Of a stretch of DNA of 21,564 nucleotides, positions 20,331 through 21,564 are shown in pieces. The notes under the pieces are model-generated. The model searched no databases, had not been told where the DNA came from, and saw only the letters and a program-made list of their open reading frames with translations. Source of the DNA: a virus. Within the stretch, counting starts at the first letter, position 1, and each line of letters starts with the position of its first letter. The stretch spans positions 1 to 21,564 of the IMG/VR virus record IMGVR_UViG_3300042465_000407. The stretch is one strand, 5' to 3'. The translations under genes and the position numbers were made by a program.

Positions 20331-21564
20331 TGCGTAAAGGCAACGGTGGGATCATTGGGCCATTAAACAGTCCGACAACAACTGTTGCGACTGGGGTCTG
20401 GTCTGTAAACGAACAGCAGCAATATTTAGGTGATGTAAGTTGGCCTGTAACGCCATCTCCAGCCAAGCCTAACCCACCAAGTTTTGCTAATTCAGCATCA
20501 TTTACCGCTTATATTAGCGGATCGACGATGACTGTTTCTGCTATTTCTGCTGGCACATTGGCAGTTGGGCAGGTTATTTCTGGAACAGGCGTTGCACAAT
20601 ACACAATTATCACTGCTCAGTTGACTGGAACTACTGGCTCGACAGGAACCTACACAGTTTCCATTGGGCAAACAGTTGGATCTGTTGGCTCGCAAGTGAG
20701 CATGTCATCGACTGTTGTTATTACATCTGTCACATCTAGCACTTCGTCAATACAAGTGCCGTTTACCCTTGGGTTTGATGGTGGCAGTCCTGTTACATCT
20801 GTAACTGCAAAAGTCTATCTTGGAAGCACTGTTGTTGGAACAGCAAGTGGCTTGTCATCTCCATTGACTATTACTGGATTGGCTAACAGCGCAGTTTATT
20901 CTGTTACGTTGACTGCCACTAATGCAATTGGGACGAGCATTGTAAGCACTGGTCCATATTTCAAAACTCCATCTGTTCCTAATGCTCCGACAATTGGAAC
21001 TGCAACTCTTGTTGGGTCAAATGCAAGCGTAGCGTTTACGCCTACAACGACAAACAATGGAAGCACTATTACGACATATACGGTTACATCAAGTCCCGGT
21101 GGAATTACGGCTACAGGTGCGTCATCGCCAATCACCGTAACAGGGCTTGCTGGAACAACTTCTTATACATTTACAGTTACAGCAACAAACACTGTTGGAA
21201 CCAGTGCGGCATCGGCAGCCTCTAATTCAATTACAACTCCGACCCCATCTCCTGTAACATATCTTGTTGTTGCTGGCGGCGGTGGTGGTTGCTTTGGTGG
21301 CGGTGGTGCTGGCGGTCTTTTGACTGGGACATTTTCTGCGGCTGCGGGAACTGCATATACTGTAGTTGTTGGAACTGGCGGGGCTGGAACATCTGGGACT
21401 GGTGCTACTGACGCTAATAATGGCCTTAATTCAACTGTGTTTGGATTAACTGCAATCGGCGGTGGTGGTGGCGGTAAAATTGGTACGGGCATTGGTCAGG
21501 TCGGTGGATCTGGCGGTGGTCATGGTTCCAGTAGCACTGAAGTTGCTAATGGCGCGGCTGGTAC
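20330..21564 (+). CDS. Large adhesin with FN3-like repeats and glycine-rich tip (cut by right edge)
   Basis: An open frame of 411 codons from ATG 20330 to the window edge without a stop; GAGG (20316-20319) lies 10 bases upstream and the start overlaps the previous stop. The N-terminus ([38 protein letters not shown]) is a pattern I know from phage tail and adhesin proteins of aquatic origin and may be the attachment part. Residues about 56-125 form a Gly/Thr beta domain ([22 protein letters not shown]). Residues about 130-215 and 216-305 are two fibronectin-III-like domains, each with an ITGLA or VTGLAG turn and a (S/F)TVTATN strand. From 311 the chain is Gly-rich ([10 protein letters not shown] onwards), a type of receptor-binding tip or loop-rich bundle. 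The remaining length is unknown. Confidence 0.8.
   Translation, partial: MRKGNGGIIGPLNSPTTTVATGVWSVNEQQQYLGDVSWPVTPSPAKPNPPSFANSASFTAYISGSTMTVSAISAGTLAVGQVISGTGVAQYTIITAQLTGTTGSTGTYTVSIGQTVGSVGSQVSMSSTVVITSVTSSTSSIQVPFTLGFDGGSPVTSVTAKVYLGSTVVGTASGLSSPLTITGLANSAVYSVTLTATNAIGTSIVSTGPYFKTPSVPNAPTIGTATLVGSNASVAFTPTTTNNGSTITTYTVTSSPGGITATGASSPITVTGLAGTTSYTFTVTATNTVGTSAASAASNSITTPTPSPVTYLVVAGGGGGCFGGGGAGGLLTGTFSAAAGTAYTVVVGTGGAGTSGTGATDANNGLNSTVFGLTAIGGGGGGKIGTGIGQVGGSGGGHGSSSTEVANGAAG

Noticed and set aside
20498-21492. Minus-strand frames rich in Pro/Val/Ala under the adhesin gene
   Set aside because: They are complements of Gly/Thr-rich codons in the adhesin; their composition reflects the repeat bias of the sense strand.
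1-21564. CRISPR arrays, tRNA genes, insertion sequences, integrase or attachment sites, diversity-generating retroelement
   Set aside because: No regularly spaced identical repeats with unique spacers, no cloverleaf with the usual T-loop sequence, no transposase or integrase motifs and no reverse transcriptase or template/variable repeat pair were seen in the window.

Overview
The window is a contiguous piece of a tailed double-stranded DNA phage genome of podovirus architecture, either a free phage or a prophage. It shows almost the whole virion-assembly module on the + strand: a DNA-packaging terminase pair, a T7-gp8-type head-tail connector, a Bbp19-like protein, scaffold, HK97-fold-type major capsid protein, T7 gp11/gp12-type tail tube proteins, gp14/gp15/gp16-type ejection proteins, and a T7-type tail fibre. 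No host chromosomal genes, tRNAs, rRNAs, insertion sequences, integrase, lysis genes or single-subunit RNA polymerase are visible. The promoter-like sites look like host sigma-70 sites, which points to a bacterial host whose own polymerase transcribes the late genes. The host cannot be named from the sequence. Composition, small-gene set and adhesin style resemble phages known mainly from aquatic metagenomes (inference).

Layout. Bases 1-193 hold the start of a leftward gene resembling the Gp88/DUF7227 phage family, cut by the window edge. An 85-base divergent control region (194-278) carries promoter-like sites in both directions and a 13-bp palindrome. A winged-helix (HTH_36-like) protein follows (279-1022). 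From inside its last codons to about 1187 runs a degenerate array of 7-bp units, then a C-rich tract and a promoter (1342-1370) that begins the late module. The packaging genes (1402-3413) lead into a GNAT/gp13-like gene and four very small, mostly basic proteins, two of them only 49 and 46 aa and overlapping. Connector, Bbp19-like and scaffold genes follow (4736-7363).

The capsid gene has its own promoter, with an inverted repeat lying over the spacer and -10 box, and a 127-base leader. A hairpin terminator closes the capsid plus small-protein pair at 8663-8688. Tail and ejection genes then run from 8710 to 18571 with start/stop overlaps or gaps of a few bases. The gp16 role is divided between two adjacent genes. 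The gp15-type gene changes sharply from about 55% to about 33% GC part-way through, which suggests mosaic exchange. A second promoter-like site precedes a host-recognition cassette (18624 to the right edge): a modular T7-type fibre, a small beta-rich protein, and a large adhesin with fibronectin-III-like repeats and a glycine-rich tip that runs off the window.

How it works together. Terminase packages DNA through the connector into a scaffold-built capsid. The gp11/gp12-type tube closes the vertex. The gp14/15/16-type proteins are carried in the head and form the channel for DNA entry. The fibre and adhesins bind the host. The most unusual features are the heptanucleotide array next to the winged-helix gene, the facing divergent promoters at the left, and the separately regulated capsid unit.
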